Source: Candidatus Aminicenantota bacterium (lineage in GTDB: Bacteria; Acidobacteriota; Aminicenantia; Aminicenantales; Aminicenantaceae). From it: a DNA stretch of 64,000 nt. Numbering within the stretch: the stretch's first letter is position 1; the number at the start of each line of letters is the position of its first letter. The notes below the pieces were generated by a model. It was not told where the DNA came from, did not search any database, and saw only the letters and a program-made list of their open reading frames with translations. Shown here in pieces: positions 38,651 to 48,121 of this stretch. The position numbers were made by a program, and so were the translations under genes. Location: positions 1-64,000 of the forward strand of contig JADHWO010000005.1 of assembly GCA_016783445.1 (NCBI GenBank), in the 5' to 3' direction.

Positions 38651-39739
38651 TTATTCTCCTCTCTTATAAAAAGGCGTAGGAACAACTCGGGCTTTGGCCC
38701 TTTTGCCTCTAATTCCAATCTCAAATTCTGACCCAACTTCAATATATTCAATGGGAAGATAGGTTAGCCCGATACTCTTTTCTAAAGAAGGAGAAAAAGT
38801 ACCTGAAGTTACTTCAGATACTTCGCTATTTTCTATAAAGACAGGATAATGAGGTCGGGCTATACCTCTCTCTATAATCTCAAATCCAACAATTTTTCTC
38901 TTTATACCCTCTTCTTTCTGCTGAAGAAGAGCTTCCCGCCCTAAAAACTCTCCTTTTTCAAACTTCACAAGCCAACCCAGACCTGCTTCCAGGACTGTAG
39001 TTGTCTCATCAATATCATTTCCATAAAGCATAAGTCTGGCTTCTAAACGGAGCGTATCACGAGCGCCCAATCCCACGGGAAGAAGCCCATAGTTTTTTCC
39101 TCTTTCCAAAATGGTTTCCCAAATTTTTTCAGGCTGGGAAGAAAGAGTATAGATCTCAGCTCCATCCTCTCCTGTATAACCTGTGCGTGAGACCAGTACT
39201 TCCTCTCCCTCTATTTTACCCCAACCTGACCCGAATGGACTCATCTCCTTTAAATTAATTTCAATTAGTGGCTGAAGAATTTCCAGAGCTCTGGGACCCT
39301 GAATAGCAAGCTGGGTATAGTCTTCACTCTTGTTTTCCACCTCAACATCAAATCCTTCTCTATGAATAAAAATCCACTCAAAATCCTTATCAGAATTAGA
39401 AGCATTAACCACCAGCAGATATCTCTCAGGATTCAAACAGTAGACCAAAAGGTCATCAATAAAAGTTCCCTGAGGTGTTGTTAAAGCTGAATACTGCGCT
39501 TTTTTCGGCGTCAAACGAGCAGCATCATTGGGAGTCAAATACTGTATAAAATCTAGAGCTTGTCTTCCCCGAATGAGGATTTCTCCCATGTGACTTACAT
39601 CAAAAAGCCCGGCTTTCTCGCGGACAGCCAAATGCTCATTTATAATACCGCTAAACTCGACCGGCATCTCCCAGTCGAAAAATTCAATCATTTTACCACC
39701 AAGTTTTTTGTGGGAGGAATTAAGGCGAGTTTTTTTCAC
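38651..39739 (-). CDS. gcvT: Aminomethyltransferase (glycine cleavage T protein)
   Basis: GLFDVSHMGEILIRG, DFIQYLTPNDAARL, YTGEDGAEIY, LGARDTLRLEARLMLYGNDIDE. Confidence 0.95.
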   Translation of the reverse strand: MKKTRLNSSHKKLGGKMIEFFDWEMPVEFSGIINEHLAVREKAGLFDVSHMGEILIRGRQALDFIQYLTPNDAARLTPKKAQYSALTTPQGTFIDDLLVYCLNPERYLLVVNASNSDKDFEWIFIHREGFDVEVENKSEDYTQLAIQGPRALEILQPLIEINLKEMSPFGSGWGKIEGEEVLVSRTGYTGEDGAEIYTLSSQPEKIWETILERGKNYGLLPVGLGARDTLRLEARLMLYGNDIDETTTVLEAGLGWLVKFEKGEFLGREALLQQKEEGIKRKIVGFEIIERGIARPHYPVFIENSEVSEVTSGTFSPSLEKSIGLTYLPIEYIEVGSEFEIGIRGKRAKARVVPTPFYKRGE

Positions 39740-39771
39740 TATCTTTCTTCTTTGAAATTAATTTACTACCA

Positions 39772-39902
39772 TATAATTTTTCCTGATGCAAGAAAAATCG
39801 TCTGAAGCCTTGTTCATACATACAAATCTGCTATAATTAAAAACCAATCATGCTTAAATTAAAAACTTTCTTAAAAGAAAAAATATATAAGAGCTTAAAA
39901 AA
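39772..39902. repeat. 131-bp perfect direct repeat, left copy (argS promoter and 5' codons)
   Basis: Base-for-base identical to 50648-50778 at constant offset 10,876. Confidence 0.95.
39810..39837 (+). promoter_or_regulatory. Duplicated argS promoter, left copy, positioned to drive the island's first gene
   Basis: TTGTTC, 16-bp spacer, TATAAT inside the direct repeat. Confidence 0.6.
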
Positions 39903-39915
39903 TATTCTTTTTTGA
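39850..39915 (+). pseudogene. argS 5' remnant (MLKLKTFLKEKIYKSLKNILF then stop)
   Basis: First 17 codons identical to argS at 50726; diverges at the repeat end and stops at TGA 39913, overlapping the ATPase ORF's TTG start. Confidence 0.85.
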
Positions 39916-41402
39916 GCGAAAATTATATGGAAATTAAAGAAAGAAAAGAATTAGAAGTTGTTGTCGATAAAAGACATGTTGTTTCTATTGGCGAACGCCT
40001 CTATACAGAAAGCGTTGAGCTACTCAGAGAACTTGTCAACAATGCCTATGATGCAGATGCAACTAAAGTCTATGTTGACATTACACCAGAAAGTATAGTT
40101 ATCAAAGATAACGGTTCAGGTATGGATATTGATGGATTAAAACAATATTTCATCATTGGTTCTGATGAAAAAGTCATCCATTCTCGCTCTCCAAAATTCG
40201 GAAGAGCCAGAATAGGACAATTTGGTATCGGAAAATTTGCCTCTCTGGCTGCTGCTTCTCGTTTTGAGGTAATCACTCAAAATAAAAATTTTGCTGCACG
40301 AGTTGTTTTTGACAAAAAAGCCTGGGAGAAAGCCAAAGGCAGATGGTATCTTCCACTAGAAATTCTTGAACCTGAGCTTAAAAGAGGAGACGGGACGACT
40401 GTCATTCTTTCTGAACTTTCTAAATCATTTGCTACTGATGAAGTCGAAAAAAAATTGATAGAAGGCGCTCCTCTTAAAGCCCCTGATTTCACCGTTTATT
40501 TGAATAATCGTCGTCTCCTGCCAAGAAGCCTAATTGGACAGAGAATCCCTGTTTTAGAAGGTTGTAAATACGGTCTTGTATCAGGTGAGGTTGTTATAAC
40601 TCCCAGCTCAATGGCTTCATTAAAAGATCTGGGAATAGATATTAAAGTGAAAGGGGCAACCATAAAAAGGGATCTCTTCGGAATGGAAACTTGGGGAAAG
40701 ATTGTAGCCAGAATAAGAGGAGAAATTGGTGTAGATTTTCTTCCCATTACAAGCGACCGCTCCAACTTCGTTACTGATTCAGACGAATACCAAGAATTCC
40801 TTAAAATTATGAAAAAGATTATAGATATTATTAAAAAAACTTTAGGAAAGGAAGCAGACCGTAGAGAAGACCAAAGAGCCAGCCGCGCAGTTAAAGAAGC
40901 CTTAGACAGAATCCATAAATCTCTTGCTAAAAATCCAGAATTATCTCCCTTTGGCCCGATTCCTTATGGCGATGAAGAAAGCGTTGGCAGTGGAGCCGTG
41001 GCTGAAAGCACAAAGAGAAAAGGTGAAAATGAATCTGAACTCAGACCGATAATGGAAGGGGTCAAAAAGAAGCCGAAAATAAAAAAGAAACGCCATCCTC
41101 TTGTAAAGAGAATTACTCCTAATGCCATTGTTCGCAGGATGAGGATGGGAGACAGTAGTGTCTCTGTTTGCCTTGATTTTTTTGGTGAATCAGGGCCTGA
41201 ATGTTTTTCAGAAGGCAATATTATCTACATCAACCGCGACCATCCTTTATTCAAAAGAGAATCCCGAAAAGCTGTTACTTACACAATGTACATAGCTCGT
41301 CTTTTAACTCAAGAGATTTCCCTAATGAAAGAAACTCGAAGCCCTCGCCTTGCTTTCAGCCGCCAGAGCAAACTCCTTAAAGACGCTTTTGCTGAAGAAT
41401 AA
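39912..41402 (+). CDS. GHKL (HSP90/MORC-like) ATPase domain protein
   Basis: ELVNNAYDADATKVYV (N box), KDNGSGMDIDGL (G1), GQFGIGKFASLAAASRFEV (G2). Start may be TTG 39912 or ATG 39927. Confidence 0.82.
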   Translation: MSENYMEIKERKELEVVVDKRHVVSIGERLYTESVELLRELVNNAYDADATKVYVDITPESIVIKDNGSGMDIDGLKQYFIIGSDEKVIHSRSPKFGRARIGQFGIGKFASLAAASRFEVITQNKNFAARVVFDKKAWEKAKGRWYLPLEILEPELKRGDGTTVILSELSKSFATDEVEKKLIEGAPLKAPDFTVYLNNRRLLPRSLIGQRIPVLEGCKYGLVSGEVVITPSSMASLKDLGIDIKVKGATIKRDLFGMETWGKIVARIRGEIGVDFLPITSDRSNFVTDSDEYQEFLKIMKKIIDIIKKTLGKEADRREDQRASRAVKEALDRIHKSLAKNPELSPFGPIPYGDEESVGSGAVAESTKRKGENESELRPIMEGVKKKPKIKKKRHPLVKRITPNAIVRRMRMGDSSVSVCLDFFGESGPECFSEGNIIYINRDHPLFKRESRKAVTYTMYIARLLTQEISLMKETRSPRLAFSRQSKLLKDAFAEE

Positions 41403-41416
41403 GAAGTGAAATGATA

Positions 41417-42139
41417 TTAAAGCTTAAAAATACCGGTATTATTTTTCAACCAATCTCTTCGCTTTTGATAATCGGGTAGTGCAATAGAAACAAGCTTCCA
41501 AAAATCAGCGGAGTGATTTTTAATCTTTAAATGGCACAGCTCATGTACAACTATATAATCGACTATGGAAATCGGAGCCATTGAAATCCGCCAGTTAAAT
41601 CTTAATGTGCCATCTTTCGAACAGCTTGCCCAGCGCTTTTTCTGATCTTTTATTATTACCTCTTTTGGAAACAAATCCATCAGCTTACAATAGCGGTTCA
41701 CTCTTTGTTTTACAATCTTAAAAGCCCCTGCGATATACCACTTTGTCAAAACTTCTCTAATTATTTCCTTTCTTTTGTTTGAATCCAGATTTCGATCGAC
41801 AGATACGAATATCCTTCTCCCAAACAATTTCGGGACTCTCGAATTTTCTTCCTCCACTATTTTTAATCGGTACCTTCGGCCCAGCAATAAAATTTGCTCT
41901 CCACTTACAAACTCTCTTTCAGGAAAAAGCATAACCAATCTTTTGAAATGTTCTTGTTTAGCCATAATCCATCTGGCTTTCTTTTCTACGAATGTCCTGA
42001 TTTTTTCACGGCTCAAATGACCTGGAGCCAGCACAATAACCTGGGAAGCAGGAGTTACATTGATTGCCAGAGTTTTTTTGCGATTCCCCCTTTTTATTGT
42101 GTATGTTATGCGTCTGTTGCCAAAGGTAATATGGTCCAT
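41417..42139 (-). CDS. YgjP-like (DUF45) zinc metallopeptidase
   Basis: VDYIVVHELCHLKIKNHSADFWKLV (HExxH), KKRWASCSKDGTLRFNWRISMAP. Confidence 0.9.
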   Translation of the reverse strand: MDHITFGNRRITYTIKRGNRKKTLAINVTPASQVIVLAPGHLSREKIRTFVEKKARWIMAKQEHFKRLVMLFPEREFVSGEQILLLGRRYRLKIVEEENSRVPKLFGRRIFVSVDRNLDSNKRKEIIREVLTKWYIAGAFKIVKQRVNRYCKLMDLFPKEVIIKDQKKRWASCSKDGTLRFNWRISMAPISIVDYIVVHELCHLKIKNHSADFWKLVSIALPDYQKRRDWLKNNTGIFKL

Positions 42140-42140
42140 T

Positions 42141-45100
42141 CTAATCCTTAAGTCTTGCTCTTGCTAATTCCATAATTTCCCGTGTGAAAAAATCCAGCTT
42201 GCGGTCATGAAAACCAATTTCTCTCAAACGGTCTTTTATCTCTCTTCGCATCTCTTTTTGAATATCTTCTTTCTCACACCAGTCAATAACTCTTTTGTTT
42301 TTTATTATTTCAACAATCTCCTTGGTCAAAAGACATCTTTTCTCATCCTTTTCACCAAAAAGTTCATCCCTAAAGGATTCCAATAATCCATAAAAAGCAA
42401 ATTCATCAAGCGTTAATCCTTTCTCTTTAGCAAGAACTTCTCTCCCTTTTTCTTGCTTGCTGAGTATAACCAGGTCTTTAAGCAATTCTGCCTCATCCTT
42501 TCTCCTCTGGCTGTCTTCTTCAATAATTGCCTCGAGTTTCTCCTCTAAGGATTCGTAAAAGTGTGGATCTTCTCCAACTTTTGAATGAATCGTTTCACGT
42601 ATCGCCTGTTCAATATGGCTCGCTTTAGCCCTCGTACTCACCTTAATATCCAGTTTTTCTTCAAAATCAGGAGCTGTTATCTCTATAGGTTCCAGGATTT
42701 TTTCAATTCCAGTATCAACAATGTGAGCATGTATGAGTTTTTCAACCTTTCGGCTGCAATTTTCAAGACTCAATCTTTCATCACGATAAAGATTTCTCGC
42801 TCCTTCGCGGACCATCCCCAGAAATTTGAAATCATCCATAAAAGGCTCAACAGTAGGATCAGGCATTAGCATATCCATGCTCTTCGCAAATTCCCGGAAT
42901 AAAACCTCAAATTTAGACCTTACATCTTCAGGTTTAAGGATTTCGAGACAATGCTGGAGTACTTCCGCAGGATTCGCCTCCTGGTCAACAGTTTTGAATA
43001 ATTGCATGGCTTTTTGATGAGTCTCTTCCAATGAGGAAATTTCTCTATGCCAGTCATCCACGCTGAATAAACCAACAAGGTCTTCACTGTCAAAAATCGC
43101 CAAAGCTTTTGCCAGGTCCTTTCCAACACCCACATAATCAACGACCAGCCCGAAATTTTTCCTTGGATAAGGCCTGTTTGTTCTGGCAACAGCCTGAAGC
43201 AGAGTATGTTCTTTCAATCTCTGGTCAAGATACATAACCTGCTCAATGGGTGCATCAAATCCTGTCAGTAACTTATCACAGACTATTAGAAACTTAAGCG
43301 GATTTGATGGATTGAGAAACACATCTTTTCCCGTAATCCGGTCTTCTTCCTGGGCTGTACGGCGGTATTTATCCTTCCATTCTTTAGGATCATCATTATT
43401 AACAGTCATGACAACTGTAGACCAGGAAGGATCGATAAGCCTATCCAGCGCCTTCTTATACATGTCCGCTGTTTTTCTTTCTGAAGCCACAATTTGGGCT
43501 TTGAATCCATTGGGCTCAATTTTCTCCCCATAATGATTCACGATATCTATGGCAATTCGCTCTATTCTCCGCGGAGCGCTTAAGATAGTATCAACTGTTG
43601 CATACCGCCTTTTTATTTCAGCCAGTTCCTTTGTAGTTTTTTCTGGAAAAAGCTCTTTGAGCAGCCTGTCAATCGAAGCTCCCACCACCTGAAGATTGGC
43701 AAGCCGGCTTTCATATTTAATCGGAACAGTGGCTTCATCCTCCAGGGATTGTCGCATATCATACCTGTCCAGATATTTTTTACCGGGAGGACTGAAATGC
43801 CGGTAAGTGTTCCTGTCTCTTTTATCAAGCGGAGTTCCGGTAAAAGCAAAAAAACTTGCATTGGGAAAGGCCTTTCTTAAGTTCAGAGCGTAAAAGCCAT
43901 ACTGTGTTCTATGCGCCTCGTCCGTCAGAATGATTATGTTTTCAGCCTCGGATAAAGGTTTTGCAAGAAGCTTGCGGAATTTCTGAACGGTCGTCATAAC
44001 TGTAATTCCAATTCCAACGGTCAGCAGGCCGAAGAGTTCTGGGTGAGCCATCATCTCAGCCTGTATAGGATTGGGGAAACCGCAGTTTATAAAAGTTTCA
44101 TTTATCTGGCGGTTCAATTTCTTCCTGTCTGTGACAATAAGAATGATGGGGTTTTTTAATTTCTCCTGCTCTCTTCTTAATTCCAATGCAGAAAAAAGCA
44201 TAATCAGAGACTTGCCCGATCCCTGCCAGTGCCATATGATCCCTCTTTTATCAGGTCCGCTTTTTACACATCTAACGATTTTATTAACTGCGGAATACTG
44301 CTGATAACGGCATATTTTTTTTACGACTTTGTGCTCTTCCTTGCTGTAGTCAAAAACAATAAAATTTTGAATAATATCCAGTAGATTTGGCTTTCTTAAA
44401 AGCCCGGCAAGCAAGACTTCCTGCATAGGGGGATGATCGATAATATCTTCTTCATCAATCAACCCCATCTCCAGCATCTCTTTAACTGAGAGATGTTCAG
44501 CCATGTTGGGAAACTTGTTATTACCGGGATCCTTCCACTCATGATAATGTCCTGCTGATACATCAATGCATCCATATTTGGCTCCAAAAAGATTGCAGTC
44601 GATGATAATCTCGTTTGTTCGAAATAGCTGAGGGATTTCTTCCTGGTAGCGGATGAGTTGTTCCTGGGCTTTTAGAACACCGGTTCGTTTCGCGACCTGG
44701 CTTTTACATTCAATAACAACCAAGGGAAGACCGTTTATAAAAATAACAATATCCGGCCTGTCTGTCGTTTTATGCTTTCTGACCCAGAATTGATTAACCA
44801 CTAAGAACTCGTTATTCTCGATGTTTTCAAAATCTATGAAATTGACAGTTTGTTTTTGCCGTCTAGCACCAATGTCCTGGTCAACGGAAATGCCGGAAAT
44901 AATACAGTTGTGAAAAATTCGGTTAGCTTCAAGCGTGTTTTCAGCTTGAATATGCGTGATTCTCTGGATGGCTTTTATTATAGAATCCTCTGTAAGATGA
45001 GGATTAATTTTAGCCAATGCCTTTTTGAGACGTTCCTCTAAAATGACATCTCTTCGGGATTTTCGCTCGCAATCATCTTTAAGATCAGGGTCAAACTGGT

Positions 45101-45191
45101 CCCCATGGATATATTTGTATCCAAGACGCCTTAGCTGCTCAATGGCGGGCTTTTCGGATAATGTGTCTTCGTTGAATTTTTCCCCTGACAT
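42141..45191 (-). CDS. hsdR: Type I restriction endonuclease R subunit
   Basis: LPLVVIECKSQ nuclease motif; IWHWQGSGKSLIMLFSA (Walker A variant); DEAHRTQYG; TGTPLDKRDRNT; LLTGFDAPIEQVMYLDQRLKEHTLLQAVARTNR. Confidence 0.95.
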   Translation of the reverse strand: MSGEKFNEDTLSEKPAIEQLRRLGYKYIHGDQFDPDLKDDCERKSRRDVILEERLKKALAKINPHLTEDSIIKAIQRITHIQAENTLEANRIFHNCIISGISVDQDIGARRQKQTVNFIDFENIENNEFLVVNQFWVRKHKTTDRPDIVIFINGLPLVVIECKSQVAKRTGVLKAQEQLIRYQEEIPQLFRTNEIIIDCNLFGAKYGCIDVSAGHYHEWKDPGNNKFPNMAEHLSVKEMLEMGLIDEEDIIDHPPMQEVLLAGLLRKPNLLDIIQNFIVFDYSKEEHKVVKKICRYQQYSAVNKIVRCVKSGPDKRGIIWHWQGSGKSLIMLFSALELRREQEKLKNPIILIVTDRKKLNRQINETFINCGFPNPIQAEMMAHPELFGLLTVGIGITVMTTVQKFRKLLAKPLSEAENIIILTDEAHRTQYGFYALNLRKAFPNASFFAFTGTPLDKRDRNTYRHFSPPGKKYLDRYDMRQSLEDEATVPIKYESRLANLQVVGASIDRLLKELFPEKTTKELAEIKRRYATVDTILSAPRRIERIAIDIVNHYGEKIEPNGFKAQIVASERKTADMYKKALDRLIDPSWSTVVMTVNNDDPKEWKDKYRRTAQEEDRITGKDVFLNPSNPLKFLIVCDKLLTGFDAPIEQVMYLDQRLKEHTLLQAVARTNRPYPRKNFGLVVDYVGVGKDLAKALAIFDSEDLVGLFSVDDWHREISSLEETHQKAMQLFKTVDQEANPAEVLQHCLEILKPEDVRSKFEVLFREFAKSMDMLMPDPTVEPFMDDFKFLGMVREGARNLYRDERLSLENCSRKVEKLIHAHIVDTGIEKILEPIEITAPDFEEKLDIKVSTRAKASHIEQAIRETIHSKVGEDPHFYESLEEKLEAIIEEDSQRRKDEAELLKDLVILSKQEKGREVLAKEKGLTLDEFAFYGLLESFRDELFGEKDEKRCLLTKEIVEIIKNKRVIDWCEKEDIQKEMRREIKDRLREIGFHDRKLDFFTREIMELARARLKD

Positions 45192-45204
45192 TCAACCAGT
45201 CCCT

Positions 45205-46506
45205 TTATATTTTTACCCTGATTTTACCAGTTAACAAAACCTGCATCAAACCTTTCTTTATATTCTCTATTTTTTCTTTTTGCACTATTTCCTTCTCTAC
45301 TTCTTCATCCACAGATTTTAATATCTCTGCAATCTTTTTTTGTTCGGGAAGAGTTGGGAGTGGAACCTTTATTCTTGAAAGTGATGACGCATTAACTCCC
45401 CCCTGGGCACTACCCCCAATCTTCTCCTCTATTTGTTTCCAGTAAATAAAAGAATTAAAAACAAGGTAAAGAAAATTTGGGTTTATTCTTTCTTTGGTTA
45501 CTACTCTAATAAGATAGGACGCAAAGACCGCTTCTGGACATTTTTTTATAATGTAACTTTTTCCTGTAGTTGCACCTGTTCTTGCAAATAAAATATCTCC
45601 TGACTTAAGAATGTATTTCTCTTTTATTGAATTCGGACAATTACAAAATGGAACACTTTCCCAGTTCACTCTTCCATCGTGAATATCTGATATTCGTAAA
45701 AATTTCGGTCCAATTGGCTTTTCAGTCGCACTCTCAGTATAACCATATTCAGGCCTTTCACATACATCTTCAACTTTATCAACTTCCCAATCTACAGGAA
45801 TTTCGCCTATTTCTGTATTTTTGAATTTTTTATGTCCTATTCCGTGAGTAAGCAATTCCTGCATCAGGCCTTTTTTAAGCATCTTTGTTTTTCCAATGAT
45901 CTCTTGCTTTTTGTCAATTGCTTCATCGACAGATAATAAAATTTCCGCAATCCTTTTTTGTTCAGGTAGAGGAGGAATAGGAATTTTCAATTCTCGTATA
46001 TTCTTTTTCGATACTTCATTAAAAGTACTACCGCTTCCGAGTCTTTGAATTTCTTTGCGCATATATTTAATTCTATAAAACACAAACCAATTGTAGATTT
46101 CATCCCTACAAATCAAACTCGCAAAACCCTGATTTGTTGCCATCGGTTTTGAATTTATTGCACATTCTCCTATAGTTGCTCGGCTTGTTAGAAGAATACT
46201 ACCAACAGGCAAAATTCTAGCTGCACAATTTGACAATCCTTTCTCAGTAATAGCTTTCTCTGTATCAGAAATAATATTTCCTTTGAGTTTGGTTATATCG
46301 GTGGGGATTGCCCAATGAATATCACCGTTCCAAAATTCCTTTACAATAGTAGAAGGAGTACTTCCCCCTACAACTTCACAAGTATCCCTAATTTTTGCTA
46401 CTTCCCAATCTACAGGAATTTTACCTATTTCTGTTTTTTTGAATTTATATTCGGTTCGTAGACTCTCTACCCGTCCCATCTTTTTCTCTCTATTTCTCTC
46501 CACCAA
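45205..46506 (-). CDS. hsdS: Type I restriction-modification specificity subunit
   Basis: Two target-recognition halves, each opening with TEIG(K/E)IPVDWEV and closing with PLPTLPEQKKIAEIL / PIPPLPEQKRIAEIL. Confidence 0.94.
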   Translation of the reverse strand: MVERNREKKMGRVESLRTEYKFKKTEIGKIPVDWEVAKIRDTCEVVGGSTPSTIVKEFWNGDIHWAIPTDITKLKGNIISDTEKAITEKGLSNCAARILPVGSILLTSRATIGECAINSKPMATNQGFASLICRDEIYNWFVFYRIKYMRKEIQRLGSGSTFNEVSKKNIRELKIPIPPLPEQKRIAEILLSVDEAIDKKQEIIGKTKMLKKGLMQELLTHGIGHKKFKNTEIGEIPVDWEVDKVEDVCERPEYGYTESATEKPIGPKFLRISDIHDGRVNWESVPFCNCPNSIKEKYILKSGDILFARTGATTGKSYIIKKCPEAVFASYLIRVVTKERINPNFLYLVFNSFIYWKQIEEKIGGSAQGGVNASSLSRIKVPLPTLPEQKKIAEILKSVDEEVEKEIVQKEKIENIKKGLMQVLLTGKIRVKI

Positions 46507-47536
46507 TTCTTAACACTTTAGCAATAAATTTCTGGAATTCCTCTTCATACATATCTGGGCTTATTCCTTCACCTGGTACAGCAGGCAAATCCAGACCACT
46601 CTTTGAAAATTCAAGGCTTATAGTTTCCATAGCTTCGCGCAGCTTAGAACTTCGCAGATAATCTGAAACAACTTGTTCAACTTCATTTAGGATATCCCTG
46701 ACTTTATTCAATGCAGAAAACAGCGAAATCCAATCAAGCCACACAGGCAATTTTTGTTCATCTGAGTCCGCTCCTAAAAGAAACTCTCCCCATTTTTTTT
46801 GAGATAGCCAGTATTCGATTTTTCGCTTCCCTTTGATTCTGGTCATTACTAATCCAGAATCTGAAAGCTCAATTAAGGCATCCTGCACAGCCCTTACAGA
46901 AATTCCGATTGCGTCAGCCACTTCAGCAGGATGGCCAGCTTCATGAGTAAGAAGATAAAGGATGCATTCTGAGCGGGAACCTATCCCAAAAAGGGCCCTA
47001 AGTAAAAACCGCATATTGTTTCTTGCTGCAACAGATACAGGCCTTGACATTTTTCGTAATGAAAAATTTTCCCGTAAGAATCCATACTTATTAAATGGTT
47101 CTGATATTTCTCCAGGTCTGGGGAAAAGCTCTCCTTCCCTGGTAGTAAACAGCATTTCTTCCTTAACTCTTGAATCAGATGCTTTCAATCCAGCTAATGC
47201 CTGCCATTTTCTTCTGTAGGACTTGGCCTCCTGGGATAAAAAATAAGCAACCGCACTCATCAGACGTTGTGTTTTCTCATCTTTACTTTTTACTATCCCC
47301 CGAAGGCGCTGAATATCTATCCATCTTCCATTAACCACCAGCCAATCCAAAATCTCATCAAAAAGACGGGGCTCATATCTACTTATTTCAATCGAGAATA
47401 GGAGAAGAGCTTCAGGATCGATAACCCATTCGTCCTCAGATCTTGCACCACCGGCAACTCCCAAAGAAGACCACTGCCTCCAAAGAAAATTTAAAATATT
47501 CTCTAAGAAAAAATGCTTAAATTCTTTCTGCGACAT
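46490..47536 (-). CDS. Winged-HTH-containing protein embedded in the hsd operon
   Basis: SECILYLLTHEAGHPAEVADAIGISVRAVQDALIELSDSGLVMTRIKGKRKIEYWL. Confidence 0.6.
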   Translation of the reverse strand: MSQKEFKHFFLENILNFLWRQWSSLGVAGGARSEDEWVIDPEALLLFSIEISRYEPRLFDEILDWLVVNGRWIDIQRLRGIVKSKDEKTQRLMSAVAYFLSQEAKSYRRKWQALAGLKASDSRVKEEMLFTTREGELFPRPGEISEPFNKYGFLRENFSLRKMSRPVSVAARNNMRFLLRALFGIGSRSECILYLLTHEAGHPAEVADAIGISVRAVQDALIELSDSGLVMTRIKGKRKIEYWLSQKKWGEFLLGADSDEQKLPVWLDWISLFSALNKVRDILNEVEQVVSDYLRSSKLREAMETISLEFSKSGLDLPAVPGEGISPDMYEEEFQKFIAKVLRIGGEK

Positions 47537-48119
47537 CTTTATATCCTATTTTTGAAAGGAACTCCTTAAGGACTTCTTTATACGGATCCGAAGGATCATG
47601 GGTCATGCTCCAGCGTGCTGCATCTTCCAGTTCTTGTGCTGAAGGTTGTAGGCTCATTAAGTCGTCAAAATGGACATCAGGCCGGCCTCGATCAACGGCG
47701 GCAAAAAGCTTAAAATGAATCTGGTCATAGCGGCCTAGAAAATGAATGATAAGACTTCTTCCATAAATACGGGTCTCTACTCTCTTCATAAGTCCCTCAG
47801 GCAAGCCAAAATCTAAAACCGATGCATGGTCTGTGTTAAGCCAATTCTCCGGCAGATTAAAATCTCTCTGCACTCTTTTGGCTGCTGCCATAATTGCAGG
47901 ATTTAGAGGACTCACTTTTGTTAATAAAGCCGCACCATTTTTATCTCTCTCAACAAACGCAACAACATCCATATCTTTAGTAATACGCTGGACACAGCCG
48001 ATCACGTTTAAAGCAGCACCTCCACATACAACCATTTCAATTCGTCCTGTTCCCTCTACATCAAGCTGTTCAGAAAGTGCCATCAGAACAGTTTCTATTT
48101 CTTTTTTCCCTTTAAACAT
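47517..48119 (-). CDS. Nucleotidyltransferase-like protein (DUF6036-like) embedded in the hsd operon
   Basis: MVVCGGAALNVIGCVQRITKDMDVVAFVER: GG(A)AL...TKDMDV nucleotidyltransferase-type motif. Confidence 0.65.
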   Translation of the reverse strand: MFKGKKEIETVLMALSEQLDVEGTGRIEMVVCGGAALNVIGCVQRITKDMDVVAFVERDKNGAALLTKVSPLNPAIMAAAKRVQRDFNLPENWLNTDHASVLDFGLPEGLMKRVETRIYGRSLIIHFLGRYDQIHFKLFAAVDRGRPDVHFDDLMSLQPSAQELEDAARWSMTHDPSDPYKEVLKEFLSKIGYKDVAERI

Positions 48120-48121
48120 GG

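Noticed and set aside
39740-39771. Glycine riboswitch upstream of gcvT
   Set aside because: Only ~30 bp separate gcvT from the direct repeat and no tandem aptamer-like structure is visible; a covariance-model search would be decisive.
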